DNA of 64,000 nucleotides from Rhynochetos jubatus (lineage: Eukaryota > Chordata > Aves > Eurypygiformes > Rhynochetidae). Location: contig CM050672.1 in the NCBI GenBank assembly GCA_027574665.1, positions 11,082,001 through 11,146,000 of the forward strand, written 5' to 3'. Shown in pieces: positions 24,460 to 38,100 of this stretch. Numbering within the stretch: position 1 is the first letter of the stretch; every line of letters starts with the position of its first letter. Made by a program: the position numbers and the translations under genes. Below the pieces are notes generated by a model. That model saw only the letters and a list, made by a program, of their open reading frames with translations, had not been told where the DNA came from and did no database searches.

Positions 24460-26709
24460 CCAGGCCTCAAACCACGAGAAGCTCCAGCCCAAAAGGCAGC
24501 CAAAATGCAGCCCACATCCGGGAGAATCTCAAGAGCAGGGGGTGGAGCAAGCCAGGCCTCAAACCACGAGAAGCTCCAGCCCAAAAGGCAGCCACAATGC
24601 AGCCCACATCCGGGAGAATCTCAAGAGCAGGGAGTGGAGCAAGCCAGGCCTCAAACCACGAGAAGCTCCAGCCCAAGAATCAGCCAAAATCCAGCCAACA
24701 TCCGGGAGAATCTCAAGAGCAGGGGGTGGAGCAAGCCAGGCCTCAAACCTCGAGAAGCTCCAGCCCAAAAGGCAGCCAAAATGCAGCCCACCTCCAGGAG
24801 AATATCAAGAGCAGGGGGTGGAGCAAGCCAGGCCTCAAACCACGAGAAGCTCCAGCCCAAAAGGCAGCCAAAATGCAGCCCACATCCGGGAGAATATCAT
24901 GGGCAGGGGGTGGAGCAAGCCAGGCCTCAAACCACGAGAAGCTCCATCCCAAAAGTCAGCCAAAATGCAGCCCACATCCTGGAGAATCTCAAGAGCAGGG
25001 GGTGGAGCAAGCCAGGCCTCAAACCACGAGAAGCTCCACCCAAAGAGTCAGCCAAAATCCAGCCAACATCCGGGAGAATCTCAAGAGCAGGGGGTGGAGC
25101 AAGCCAGGCCTCAAACCTCGAGAAGCTCCAGCCCAAATGGCAGCCAAAATCCAGCCCACATCCGGGAGAATATCAAGAGCAGGGGGTGGAGCAAGCCAGG
25201 CCTCAAACCACGGGAAGCTCCAGCCCAAGAATCAGCCAAAATGCAGCCCACATCCAGGAGAATCTCAAGAGCAGGGGGTGGAGCAAGCCAGGCCTCAAAC
25301 CACGAGAAGCTCCAGCCCAAAAAGCAGCCAAAATGCAGCCCACATCCGAGAGAATATCAAGAGCAGGGGGTGGAGCAAGCCAGGCCTCAAACCACGAGAA
25401 GCTCCAGCCCAACAGGCAGCCAAAATGCAGCCCACATCCGGGAGAATCTCAAGAGCAGGGGGTGGAGCAAGGCAGGCCTCAAACCACGAGAAGCTCCAGC
25501 CCAAAAAACAGCCAAAATGCAGCCCACATCCGGGGGAATATCAAGAGCAGGGGATGGAGCAAGCCAGGCCTCAAACCACGAGAAGCTCCAGCCCAAGAAT
25601 CAGCCAAAATGCAGCCCACATCGAGGAGAATCTCAAGACCAGGGGGTGGAGCAAGCCAGGCCTCAAACCACGAGAAGTTCCAGCTGAAAAGGCAGCCAAA
25701 ATGCAGCCCACATCCGTGAGAATCTCAAGAGCAGGGGGTGGAGCAAGCCAGGCCTCAAACCACGAGAAGCTGCAGCCCAAAAGGCAGCCAAAATGCAGCC
25801 CACATCTGGGAGAATCTCAAGAGCAGGGGGTGGAGCAAGCCAGGCCTCAAACCACGAGAAGCTCCAGCCCAAGTATCAGCCAAAATGCAGCCCACATCCA
25901 GGAGAATATCAAGAGCAGGGGGTGGAGCAAGCCAGGCCTCAAACCACGAGAAGCTCCAGCCCAAAAGGCAGCCACAATGCAGCCCACATCCGGGAGAATC
26001 TCAATGGCAGAGTTCGGAGCAAGCCAGGCCTCAAACCTCGAGAAGCTCCAGCCCAAAAGGCAGCCAAAATGCAGCCCACCTCCAGGAGAATATCAAGAGC
26101 AGGGGGTGGAGCAAGCCAGGCCTCAAACCACGAGAAGCTCCAGCCCAAGAATCAGCCAAAATGCAGCCCACATGCGGGAGAATCTCAAGAGCAGGGGGTG
26201 GAGCAAGCCAGGCCTCAAACCACGAGAAGCTCCAGCCCAAAAGGCAGCCAAAATGCAGCCCACATCCGGGAGAATCTCAAGAGCAGGGGGTGGAGCAAGC
26301 CAGGCCTCAAACCACGAGAAGCTCCAGCCCAAAAGGCAGCCAAAATGCAGCCCACATCCGGGAGAATCTCAAGAGCAGGGGGTGGAGCAAGCCAGGCCTC
26401 AAACCACGAGAAGCTCCAGCCCAAAAGGCAGCCACAATGCAGCCCACATCCGGGAGAATCTCAAGAGCAGGGAGTGGAGCAAGCCAGGCCTCAAACCACG
26501 AGAAGCTCCAGCCCAAGAATCAGCCAAAATGCAGCCAACATCCGGGAGAATCTCAAGAGCAGGGGTTGGAGCAAGCCAGGCCTCAAACCTCGAGAAGCTC
26601 CAGCCCAAAAGGCAGCCAAAATGCAGCCCACCTCCAGGAGAATATCAAGAGCAGGGGGTGGAGCAAGCCAGGCCTCAAACCACGAGAAGCTCCAGCCCAA
26701 GAATCAGCC

Positions 26710-29000
26710 AAAATGCAGCCCACATCTGGGAGAATATCAAGAGCAGGGGGTGGAGCAAGCCAGACCTCAAACCACGAGAAGCTCCAGCCCAAAAGGCAGC
26801 CAAAATGCAGCCCACATCCGGGAGAATATCAAGAGCAGGGGGTGGAGCAAGCCAGGCCTCAAACCACGAGAAGCTCCAGCCCAAAAGGCAGCCACAATGC
26901 AGCCCACATCCGGGAGAATCTCAATGGCAGAGTTTGGAGCAAGCCAGGCCTCAAACCTCGAGAAGCTCCAGCCCAAAAGGCAGCCAAAATGCAGCCCACC
27001 TCCAGGAGAATATCAAGAGCAGGGGGTGGAGGAAGCCAGGCCTCAAACCACAAGAAGCTCCAGCCCAAAAGGCAGCCAAAATGCAGCCCACATGCGGGAG
27101 AATCTCAAGAGCAGGGGGTGGAGCAAGCCAGGCCTCAAACCACGAGAAGCTCCAGCCCAAGAATCAGCCAAAATCCAGCCAACATCCGGGAGAATCTCAA
27201 GAGCAGGGGTTGGAGCAAGCCAGGCCTCAAACCTCGAGAAGCTCCAGCCCAAAAGGCAGCCAAAATGCAGCCCACCTCCAGGAGAATATCAAGAGCAGGG
27301 GGTGGAGCAAGCCAGGCCTCAAACCACGAGAAGCTCCAGCCCAAGAATCAGCCAAAATGCAGCCCACATGCGGGAGAATCTCAAGAGCAGGGGGTGGAGC
27401 AAGCCAGGCCTCAAACCACGAGAAGCTCCAGCCCAAAAGGCAGCCAAAATGCAGCCCACATCCGGGAGAATCTCAAGAGCAGGGGGTGGAGCAAGCCAGG
27501 CCTCAAACCACGAGAAGCTCCAGCCCAAAAGGCAGCCAAAATGCAGCCCACATCCGGGAGAATCTCAAGAGCAGGGGGTGGAGCAAGCCAGGCCTCAAAC
27601 CTCGAGAAGCTCCAGCCCAAAAGGCAGCCAAAATGCAGCCCACATCCGGGAGAATCTCAAGAGCAGGGGGTGGAGCAAGCCAGGCCTCAAACCACGAGAA
27701 GCTCCAGCCCAAGTATCAGCCAAAATGCAGCCCACATCCAGGAGAATATCAAGAGCAGGGGGTGGAGCAAGCCAGGCCTCAAACCACGAGAAGCTCCCGC
27801 CCAAAAGGCAGCCAAAATGCAGCCCACATCCGGGAGAATCTCAAGAGCAGGGGGTGGAGCAAGCCAGGCCTCAAACCAGGAGAAGCTCCAGCCCAATAGG
27901 CAGCCAAAATGCAGCCCACCTCCAGGAGAATATCAAGAGCAGGGGGTCGAGCAAGCCAGGCCTCAAACCACGAGAAGATCCAGCCCAATGAGCAGCCAAA
28001 ATGCAGCCCAAATCCGGTAGAATCTCAAGAGCAGGGGGTGGAGCAAGCCAGGCCTCAAACCACGAGAAGCTCCAGCCCAAAAGGCAGCCAAAATGCAGCC
28101 CACATCCGGGAGAATCTCAAGAGCAGGGGGTGGAGCAAGCCAGACCTCAAACCACGAGAAGCTCCAGCCCAAGACTCAGCCCAAATGCAGCCCAGATCCG
28201 GGAGAATCTCAAGAGCAGGGGGTGGAGCAAGCCAGGCCTCAAACCTTGAAAAGCTCCAGCCCAAAAGGCAGCCAAAATGCAGCCCACCTCCAGGAGAATC
28301 TCAAGAGCAGGGGGTGGAGCAAGGCAGGCCTCAAACCACGAGAAGCTCCAGCCCAAAATGCAGCCAAAATGCAGCCCACCTCCGGGAGAATCTCAAGAGC
28401 AGGGGGTGGAGCAAGCCAGGCCTCAAACCACGAGAAGCTCCAGCCCAAAATGCAGCCAAAATGCAGCCCATATCCGGAGAATGTCAAGAGCAGGGGTTGG
28501 AGGAAGGCAGGCCTCAAACCACGAGAAACTCCAGCCCAAAAAACAGCCAAAATACAGCAAACATCCGGGAGAATCTCAAGAGCAGGGGGTGGAGCAAGCC
28601 AGGCCTCAAACCACGAGAAGCTCCAGCCCAAAAGGCAGCCAAAATGCAGCCCATCTCCGGGAGAATCTCAAGAGCAGGAGGTGGAGCCAGCCAGGCCTCA
28701 AACCACGAGAAGCTCCAGCCCAAAAGGCAGCCATAATCCAGCCCACATCCGGGAGAATCTCAAGAGCAGTGGGTGGAGCAAGCCAGGCCTGAAACCACGA
28801 GAATCTCCAGCCCAACAGGCAGCGAAAATGCAGCCCACCTCCGGGAGAATCTCAAGAGCAGGGGGTGGAGTAAGCCAGGCCTCAAACCACGAGAAGCTCC
28901 AGCCCAATAGGCAGCCAAAATGCAGCCCACATACGGGAGAATCTCAAGAGCAGGGGGTGGAGCAAGCCAGGCCTCAAACCACGAGAAGCTCCAGCCCAAA
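26710..29000 (+). repeat. 25-unit block B, copy 1 (paired with 29,836-32,126)
   Basis: It matches 29,836-32,126 at an offset of 3,126 bp, 34 units minus two bases, the two losses being 91-bp units that lie in the interval. It includes the unusual CATCCGGTAGAATC unit near 28,014 and the CCAAGACTCAGCCC unit near 28,171. Its right part (about 28,055-28,730) is also repeated at 29,066-29,741 (offset 1,011 bp, 11 units minus one). Differences between the main copies are few, for example CCACGAG against CCATGAG near 27,415. Confidence 0.83.
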
Positions 29001-29835
29001 ATGCAACCAAAATGCAGCCCACATCTGGGAGAATATCAAGAGCAGGGGGTGGAGCAAGCCAGACCTCAAACCACGAGAAGCTCCAGCCCAAAAGGCAGCC
29101 AAAATGCAGCCCACATCCGGGAGAATCTCAAGAGCAGGGGGTGGAGCAAGCCAGACCTCAAACCACGAGAAGCTCCAGCCCAAGACTCAGCCCAAATGCA
29201 GCCCAGATCCGGGAGAATCTCAAGAGCAGGGGGTGGAGCAAGCCAGGCCTCAAACCTTGAAAAGCTCCAGCCCAAAAGGCAGCCAAAATGCAGCCCACCT
29301 CCAGGAGAATCTCAAGAGCAGGGGGTGGAGCAAGGCAGGCCTCAAACCACGAGAAGCTCCAGCCCAAAATGCAGCCAAAATGCAGCCCACCTCCGGGAGA
29401 ATCTCAAGAGCAGGGGGTGGAGCAAGCCAGGCCTCAAACCACGAGAAGCTCCAGCCCAAAATGCAGCCAAAATGCAGCCCATATCCGGAGAATGTCAAGA
29501 GCAGGGGTTGGAGGAAGGCAGGCCTCAAACCACGAGAAACTCCAGCCCAAAAAACAGCCAAAATACAGCAAACATCCGGGAGAATCTCAAGAGCAGGGGG
29601 TGGAGCAAGCCAGGCCTCAAACCACGAGAAGCTCCAGCCCAAAAGGCAGCCAAAATGCAGCCCATCTCCGGGAGAATCTCAAGAGCAGGAGGTGGAGCCA
29701 GCCAGGCCTCAAACCACGAGAAGCTCCAGCCCAAAAGGCAGACAAAATGCAGCCCACATACGGGAGAATCTCAAGAGCAGGGGGTGGAGCAAGCCAGGCC
29801 TCAAACCACGAGAAGCTCCAGCCCAAAATGCAACC

Positions 29836-32126
29836 AAAATGCAGCCCACATCTGGGAGAATATCAAGAGCAGGGGGTGGAGCAAGCCAGACCTCAAACCA
29901 CGAGAAGCTCCAGCCCAAAAGGCAGCCAAAATGCAGCCCACATCCGGGAGAATATCAAGAGCAGGGGGTGGAGCAAGCCAGGCCTCAAACCACGAGAAGC
30001 TCCAGCCCAAAAGGCAGCCACAATGCAGCCCACATCCGGGAGAATCTCAATGGCAGAGTTTGGAGCAAGCCAGGCCTCAAACCTCGAGAAGCTCCAGCCC
30101 AAAAGGCAGCCAAAATGCAGCCCACCTCCAGGAGAATATCAAGAGCAGGGGGTGGAGGAAGCCAGGCCTCAAACCACAAGAAGCTCCAGCCCAAAAGGCA
30201 GCCAAAATGCAGCCCACATGCGGGAGAATCTCAAGAGCAGGGGGTGGAGCAAGCCAGGCCTCAAACCACGAGAAGCTCCAGTCCAAGAATCAGCCAAAAT
30301 CCAGCCAACATCCGGGAGAATCTCAAGAGCAGGGGTTGGAGCAAGCCAGGCCTCAAACCTCGAGAAGCTCCAGCCCAAAAGGCAGCCAAAATGCAGCCCA
30401 CCTCCAGGAGAATATCAAGAGCAGGGGGTGGAGCAAGCCAGGCCTCAAACCACGAGAAGCTCCAGCCCAAGAATCAGCCAAAATGCAGCCCACATGCGGG
30501 AGAATCTCAAGAGCAGGGGGTGGAGCAAGCCAGGCCTCAAACCATGAGAAGCTCCAGCCCAAAAGGCAGCCAAAATGCAGCCCACATCCGGGAGAATCTC
30601 AAGAGCAGGGGGTGGAGCAAGCCAGGCCTCAAACCACGAGAAGCTCCAGCCCAAAAGGCAGCCAAAATGCAGCCCACATCCGGGAGAATCTCAAGAGCAG
30701 GGGGTGGAGCAAGCCAGGCCTCAAACCTCGAGAAGCTCCAGCCCAAAAGGCAGCCAAAATGCAGCCCACATCCGGGAGAATCTCAAGAGCAGGGGGTGGA
30801 GCAAGCCAGGCCTCAAACCACGAGAAGCTCCAGCCCAAGTATCAGCCAAAATGCAGCCCACATCCAGGAGAATATCAAGAGCAGGGGGTGGAGCAAGCCA
30901 GGCCTCAAACCACGAGAAGCTCCCGCCCAAAAGGCAGCCAAAATGCAGCCCACATCCGGGAGAATCTCAAGAGCAGGGGGTGGAGCAAGCCAGGCCTCAA
31001 ACCAGGAGAAGCTCCAGCCCAATAGGCAGCCAAAATGCAGCCCACCTCCAGGAGAATATCAAGAGCAGGGGGTCGAGCAAGCCAGGCCTCAAACCACGAG
31101 AAGATCCAGCCCAATGAGCAGCCAAAATGCAGCCCAAATCCGGTAGAATCTCAAGAGCAGGGGGTGGAGCAAGCCAGGCCTCAAACCACGAGAAGCTCCA
31201 GCCCAAAAGGCAGCGAAAATGCAGCCCACATCCGGGAGAATCTCAAGAGCAGGGGGTGGAGCAAGCCAGACCTCAAACCACGAGAAGCTCCAGCCCAAGA
31301 CTCAGCCCAAATGCAGCCCAGATCCGGGAGAATCTCAAGAGCAGGGGGTGGAGCAAGCCAGGCCTCAAACCTTGAAAAGCTCCAGCCCAAAAGGCAGCCA
31401 AAATGCAGCCCACCTCCAGGAGAATCTCAAGAGCAGGGGGTGGAGCAAGGCAGGCCTCAAACCACGAGAAGCTCCAGCCCAAAATGCAGCCAAAATGCAG
31501 CCCACCTCCGGGAGAATCTCAAGAGCAGGGGGTGGAGCAAGCCAGGCCTCAAACCACGAGAAGCTCCAGCCCAAAATGCAGCCAAAATGCAGCCCATATC
31601 CGGAGAATGTCAAGAGCAGGGGTTGGAGGAAGGCAGGCCTCAAACCACGAGAAACTCCAGCCCAAAAAACAGCCAAAATACAGCAAACATCCGGGAGAAT
31701 CTCAAGAGCAGGGGGTGGAGCAAGCCAGGCCTCAAACCACGAGAAGCTCCAGCCCAAAAGGCAGCCAAAATGCAGCCCATCTCCGGGAGAATCTCAAGAG
31801 CAGGAGGTGGAGCCAGCCAGGCCTCAAACCACGAGAAGCTCCAGCCCAAAAGGCAGCCATAATCCAGCCCACATCCGGGAGAATCTCAAGAGCAGTGGGT
31901 GGAGCAAGCCAGGCCTGAAACCACGAGAATCTCCAGCCCAACAGGCAGCGAAAATGCAGCCCACCTCCGGGAGAATCTCAAGAGCAGGGGGTGGAGTAAG
32001 CCAGGCCTCAAACCACGAGAAGCTCCAGCCCAATAGGCAGCCAAAATGCAGCCCACATACGGGAGAATCTCAAGAGCAGGGGGTGGAGCAAGCCAGGCCT
32101 CAAACCACGAGAAGCTCCAGCCCAAA
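29836..32126 (+). repeat. 25-unit block B, copy 2 (paired with 26,710-29,000)
   Basis: Second copy of the block at 26,710-29,000, with the same order of variant units including the CGGTAGAATC unit near 31,140 and the 91-bp unit at 31,597. Small changes include CAGTCCAAG for CAGCCCAAG near 30,285 and GCAGCGAAAAT for GCAGCCAAAAT near 31,211. The match ends near 32,126, where AAAAGGCAGCC replaces AAAATGCAACC. Confidence 0.83.
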
Positions 32127-35100
32127 AGGCAGCCAAAATGCAGCCCACATCCAGGAGAATCTCAAGAGCAGGGGGTGGAGCAAGCCAGGCCTCACACCAC
32201 GAGAAGCTCCAGCCCAAGATTTAGCCAAAATGCAAACCACATGCGGGAGAATCTCAAGAGCAGGGGGTGGAGCAAGGCAGGCCTCAAACCACGAGAAGCT
32301 CCAGCCCAAAAGGCAGCCAAAATGCAGCCCACATCCGGGGGAATATCAAGAGCAGGGGGTGGAGCAAGCCAGGCCTCAAACCACGAGAAGCTCCAGCCCA
32401 AAATGCAACCAAAATGCAGCCCACATCCGGGGGAATATCAAGAGCAGGGGGTGGAGCAAGCCAGGCCTCAAACCAGGAGAAGCTCCAGCCCAAAAGGCAG
32501 CCAAAATGCAGCCCACATCCGGGAGAATCTCAAGAGCAGGGGGTGGAGCAAGACAGGCCTCAAACCACAAGAAGCTCCAGCCCAAAAGGCAGCCAAAATC
32601 CAGCCCACATCCGGGAGAATCTCAAGAGCAGGGGGTGGAGCAAGGCAGGCCTCAAACCACGAGAAGCTCCAGCCCAAGTATCAGCCAAAATGCAGCCCAC
32701 ATCCAGGAGAATATCAAGAGCAGGGGGTGGAGCAAGCCAGGCCTCAAACCACGAGAAGCTCCAGCCCAAAATGCAGCCAAAATGCAGCCCACCTCCGGGA
32801 GAATCTCAAGAGCAGGGGGTGGAGCAAGCCAGGCCTCAAACCACGAGAAGCTCCAGCCCAAAATGCAGCCAAAATGCAGCCCATATCCGGAGAATGTCAA
32901 GAGCAGGGGTTGGAGGAAGGCAGGCCTCAAACCACGAGAAGCTCCAGCCCAAAAAACAGCCAAAATTCAGCAAACATACGGGAGAATCTCAAGAGCAGGG
33001 GGTGGAGCAAGCCAGGCCTCAAACCACGAGAAGCTCCAGCCCAAAAGGCAGCCAAAATGCAGCCCACCTCCGGGAGAATCTCAAGAGCAGGAGGTGGAGC
33101 CAGCCATGCCCCAAAGAACGAGAAGCTCCATCCCAATAGGCAGCCAAAATGCAGCCCACCTCCGGGAGAATCTCAAGAGCAGGGGGTGGAGCAAGCCAGG
33201 CCTCAAACCACGAGAAGCTCCAGCCCAAAAGGCAGCCAAAATCCAGCCCACATCCGGGAGAATCTCAAGAGCAGGGGGTGGAGCAAGCCAGGCCTCAAAC
33301 CACGAGAATCTCCAGCCCAACAGGCAGCGAAAATGCAGCCCACCTCCGGGAGAATCTCAAGAGCAGGGGGTGGAGCAAGCCAGGCCTCAAACCACGAGAA
33401 GCTCCAGCCCAACAGGCAGCCAAAATGCAGCCCAAATCCGGGAGAATCTCAAGAGCAGGGGGTGGAGCAAGCCAGGCCTCAAACCACGAGAAGCTCCAGC
33501 CCAAAAGGCAGCCAAAATGCAGCCCACATCCGGGAGAATCTCAAGAGCAGGGGGTGGAGCAAGACAGGCCTCAAACCACGAGAAGCTCCAGCCCAAAAGG
33601 CAGCCAAAATGCAGCCCACCTCCAGGAGAATCTCAAGAGCAGGGGGTGGAGCAAGCCAGGCCTCAAACCACGAGGAGCTCCAGCCCAAAAGGCAGCCAAA
33701 ATCCAGCCCACCTCCAGGAGAATCTCAAGAGCAGGGGGTGGAGCAAGCCAGGCCTCAAACCACGAGAAGCTCCAGCCCAAGATTTAACCAAAATGCAGAC
33801 CACATGCGGGAGAATCTCAAGAGCAGGGGGTGGAGCAAGGCAGGCCTCAAACCACGAGAATCTCCAGCCCAAAAGGCAACCAAAATGCAGCCCACATCCG
33901 GGAGAATCTCAAGAGCAGGGGGTGGAGCAAGCCAGGCCTCAAACCACGAGAAGTTCCAGCCCAAAATGCAACCAAAATGCAGCCCACATCCGGGGGAATA
34001 TGAAGAGCAGGGGGTGGAGCAAACCAGGCCTCAAACCAGGAGAAGCTCCAGCCCAAAAGGCAGCCAAAATGCAGCCCAGATCCGGGAGAATCTCAAGAGC
34101 AGGGGGTGGAGCAAGCCAGGCCTCAAACCAGGAGAAGCTCCAGCCCAAAAGGCAGCCAAAATGCAGCCCACATCCGGGAGAATCTCAAGAGCAGGGGGTG
34201 GAGCAAGACAGGCCTCAAACCACAAGAAGCTCCAGCCCAAAAGGCAGCCAAAATGCAGCCCACATCCGGGAGAATCTCAAGAGCAGGGGGTGGAGCAAGG
34301 CAGGCCTCAAACCACGAGAAGCTCCAGCCCAAGTATCAGCCAAAATGCAGCCCACATCCAGGAGAATATCAAGAGCAGGGGGTGGAGCAAGCCAGGCCTC
34401 AAACCACGAGAAGCTCCAGCCCAAAATGCAGCCAAAAGCCAGCCCACCTCCGGGAGAATCTCAAGAGCAGGGGGTGGAGCAAGGCAGGCCTCAAACCACG
34501 AGAAGCTCCAGCCCAAAAGGCAGCCAAAATCCAGCCCACATCCGGGAGAATCTCAAGAGCAGGGGGTGGAGCAAGCCAGACCTCAAACCACGAGAAGCTC
34601 CAGCCCAAGAATCAGCCCAAATGCAGCCCACATCCGGGAGAATCTCAAGAGCAGGGGGTGGAGCAAGCCAGGCCTCAAATCACGAGAAGCTCCAGCCCAA
34701 AAGGCAGCCAAAATGCAGCCCACATCCGGGAGAATCTCAAGAGCAGGGGGTGGAGCAAGCCAGGCCTCAAACCACGAGAAGCTCCAGCCCAAAATGCAGC
34801 CAAAATGCAGCCCACATACGGGAGAATCTCAAGAGCAGGGGGTGGAGCAAGCCAGGCCTCAAACCACGAGAAGCTCCAGCCCAAAATGCAGACAAAATGC
34901 AGCCCATATCCGGAGAATGTCAAGAGCAGGGGTTGGAGGAAGGCAGGCCTCAAACCACGAGAAGCTCCAGCCCAAAAACAGCCAAAATTCAGCCCACATC
35001 CAGGAGAATAGCAAGAGCAGGGGGTGGAGCAAGCCAGGCCTCAAACCACGAGAAGCTCCAGCCCAAAAGGCAGCCAAAATGCAGCCCACATCCGGGAGAA

Positions 35101-38100
35101 TCTCAAGAGCAGGGGGTGGAGCAAGCCAGGCCTCAAACCACGAGAAGCTCCAGCCCAAAAGGCAGCCAAAATGCAGCCCACATCCGGGAGAATCTCAAGA
35201 GCAGGGGGTGGAGCAAGCCAGGCCTCAAACCACGAGAAGCTCCAGCCCAAAAGGCAGCCAAAATGCAGCCCACATCCGGGAGAATCTCAAGAGCAGGGGG
35301 TGGAGCAAGCCAGGCCTCAAACCTCGAGAAGCTCCAGCCCAAAAGGCAGCCAAAATGCAGCCCACATCCGGGAGAATCTCAAGAGCAGGGGGTGGAGCAA
35401 GCCAGGCCTCAAACCACGAGAAGCTCCAGCCCAAGTATCAGCCAAAATGCAGCCCACATCCAGGAGAATATCAAGAGTAGGGGGTGGAGCAAGCCAGGCC
35501 TCAAACCACGAGAAGCTCCAGCCCAAAAGGGAGCCAAAATGCAGCCCACATCCGGGAGAATATCAAGAGCAGGGGGTGGAGCAAGCCAGGCCTCAAACCA
35601 CGAGAAGCTCCCGCCCAAAAGGCAGCCAAAATGCAGCCCACATCCGGGAGAATCTCAAGAGCAGGGGGTGGAGCAAGCCAGGCCTCAAACCAGGAGAAGC
35701 TCCAGCCCAATAGGCAGCCAAAATGCAGCCCACATCTGGGAGAATATCAAGAGCAGGGGGTCGAGCAAGCCAGGCCTCAAACCACGAGAAGATCCAGCCC
35801 AAGAATCAGCCAAAATGCAGCCCACATCCGGGAGAATCTCAAGAGCAGGGGGTGGAGCAAGGCAGGCCTCAAACCACGAGAAGCTCCCGCCCAAAAGGCA
35901 GCCAAAATCCAGCCCACATCCGGGAGAATCTCAAGAGCAGGGGGTGGAGCAAGCCAGACCTCAAACCACGAGAAGCTCCAGCCCAAGAATCAGCCCAAAT
36001 GCAGCCCACATCCGGGAGAATCTCAAGAGCAGGGGGTGGAGCAAGCCAGGCCTCAAACCTTGAAAAGCTCCAGCCCAAAAGGCAGCCAAAATGCAGCCCA
36101 CCTCCGGGAGAATCTCAAGAGCAGGGGGTGGAGCAAGGCAGGCCTCAAACCACGAGAAGCTCCAGCCCAAAATGCAGCCAAAATGCAGCCCACCTCCGGG
36201 AGAATCTCAAGAGCAGGGGGTGGAGCAAGGCAGGCCTCAAACCACGAGAAGCTCCAGCCCAAAAGGCAGCCAAAATGCAGCCCATATCCGGAGAATGTCA
36301 AGAGCAGGGGTTGGAGGAAGGCAGGTCTCAAACCACGAGAAGCTCCAGCCCAAAAAACAGCCAAAATACAGCAAACATCCGGGAGAATCTCAAGAGCAGG
36401 GGGTGGAGCAAGCCAGGCCTCAAACCACGAGAAGCTCCAGCCCAAAAGGCAGCCATAATCCAGCCCACCTCCGGGAGAATCTCAAGAGCAGGGGGTGGAG
36501 CAAGCCAGGCCTCAAACCACGAGAAGCTCCAGCCCAACAGGCAGCCAAAATGCAGCCCAAATCCGGGAGAATCTCAAGAGCAGGGGGTGGAGCAAGCCAG
36601 GCCTCAAACCACGAGAAGCTCCAGCCCAATAAGCAGCCAAAATGCAGCCCACCTACGGGAGAATCTCAAGGGCAGGGGGTGGAGCAAGCCAGGCCTCAAA
36701 CCACGAGAAGCTCCAGCCCAAAAGGCAGCCAAAATGCAGCCCACATCCAGGAGAATCTCAAGAGCAGGGGGTGGAGCAAGCCAGGCCTCAAACCACGAGA
36801 AGCTCCAGCCCAAGATTTAGCCAAAATGCAAACCACATGCGGGAGAATCTCAAGAGCAGGGGGTGGAGCAAGGCAGGCCTCAAACCACGAGAAGCTCCAG
36901 CCCAAAAGGCAACCAAAATGCAGCCCACATCCGGGGGAATATCAAGAGCAGGGGGTGGAGCAAGCCAGGCCTCAAACCACGAGAAGCTCCAGCCCAAAAT
37001 GCAACCAAAATGCGGCCCACATCCGGGGGAATATCAAGAGCAGGGGGTGGAGCAAGCCAGGCCTCAAACCAGGAGAAGCTCCAGCCCAAAAGGCAGCCAA
37101 AATGCAGCCCACATGCGGGAGAATCTCAAGAGCAGGGGGTGGAGCAAGCCAGGCCTCAAACCAGGAGAAGCTCCAGCCCAAAAGGCAGCCAAAATGCAGC
37201 CCACATCCGGGAGAATCTCAAGAGCAGGGGGTGGAGCAAGACAGGCCTCAAACCACAAGAAGCTTCAGCCCAAAAGGCAGCCAAAATCCAGCCCACATCC
37301 GGGAGAATCTCAAGAGCAGGGGGTGGAGCAAGCCAGGCCTCAAACCACGAGAAGCTCCAGCCCAAGTATCAGCCAAAATGCAGCCCACATCCAGGAGAAT
37401 ATCAAGAGCAGGGGGTGGAGCAAGCCAGGCCTCAAACCACGAGAAGCTCCAGCCCAAAATGCAGCCAAAATGCAGCCCACCTCCGGGAGAATCTCAAGAG
37501 CAGGGGGTGGAGCAAGACAGGCCTCAAACCACGAGAAGCTCCAGCCCAAAATGCAGCCAAAATGCAGCCCATATCCGGAGAATGTCAAGAGCAGGGGTTG
37601 GAGGAAGTCAGGCCTCAAACCACGAGAAGCTCCAGCCCAATAGGCAGCCAAAATGCAGCCCACCTCCGGGAGAATCTCAAGAGCAGGAGGTGGAGCCAGC
37701 CATGCCCCAAAGAACGAGAAGCTCCATCCCAATAGGCAGCCAAAATGCAGCCCACATCCGGGAGAATCTCAAGAGCAGGGGGTGGAGCAAGCCAGGCCTC
37801 AAACCACGAGAAGCTCCAGCCCAAAAGGCAGCCATAATCCAGCCCACATCCGGGAGAATCTCAAGAGCAGGGGGTGGAGCAAGCCAGGCCTCAAACCACG
37901 AGAATCTCCAGCCCAACAGGCAGCGAAAATGCAGCCCACCTCCGGGAGAATCTCAAGAGCAGGGGGTGGAGCAAGCCAGGCCTCAAACCACGAGAAGCTC
38001 CAGCCCAACAGGCAGCGAAAATGCAGCCCAAATCCGGGAGAATCTCAAGAGCAGGGGGTGGAGCAAGCCAGGCCTCAAACCACGAGAAGCTCCAGCCCAA

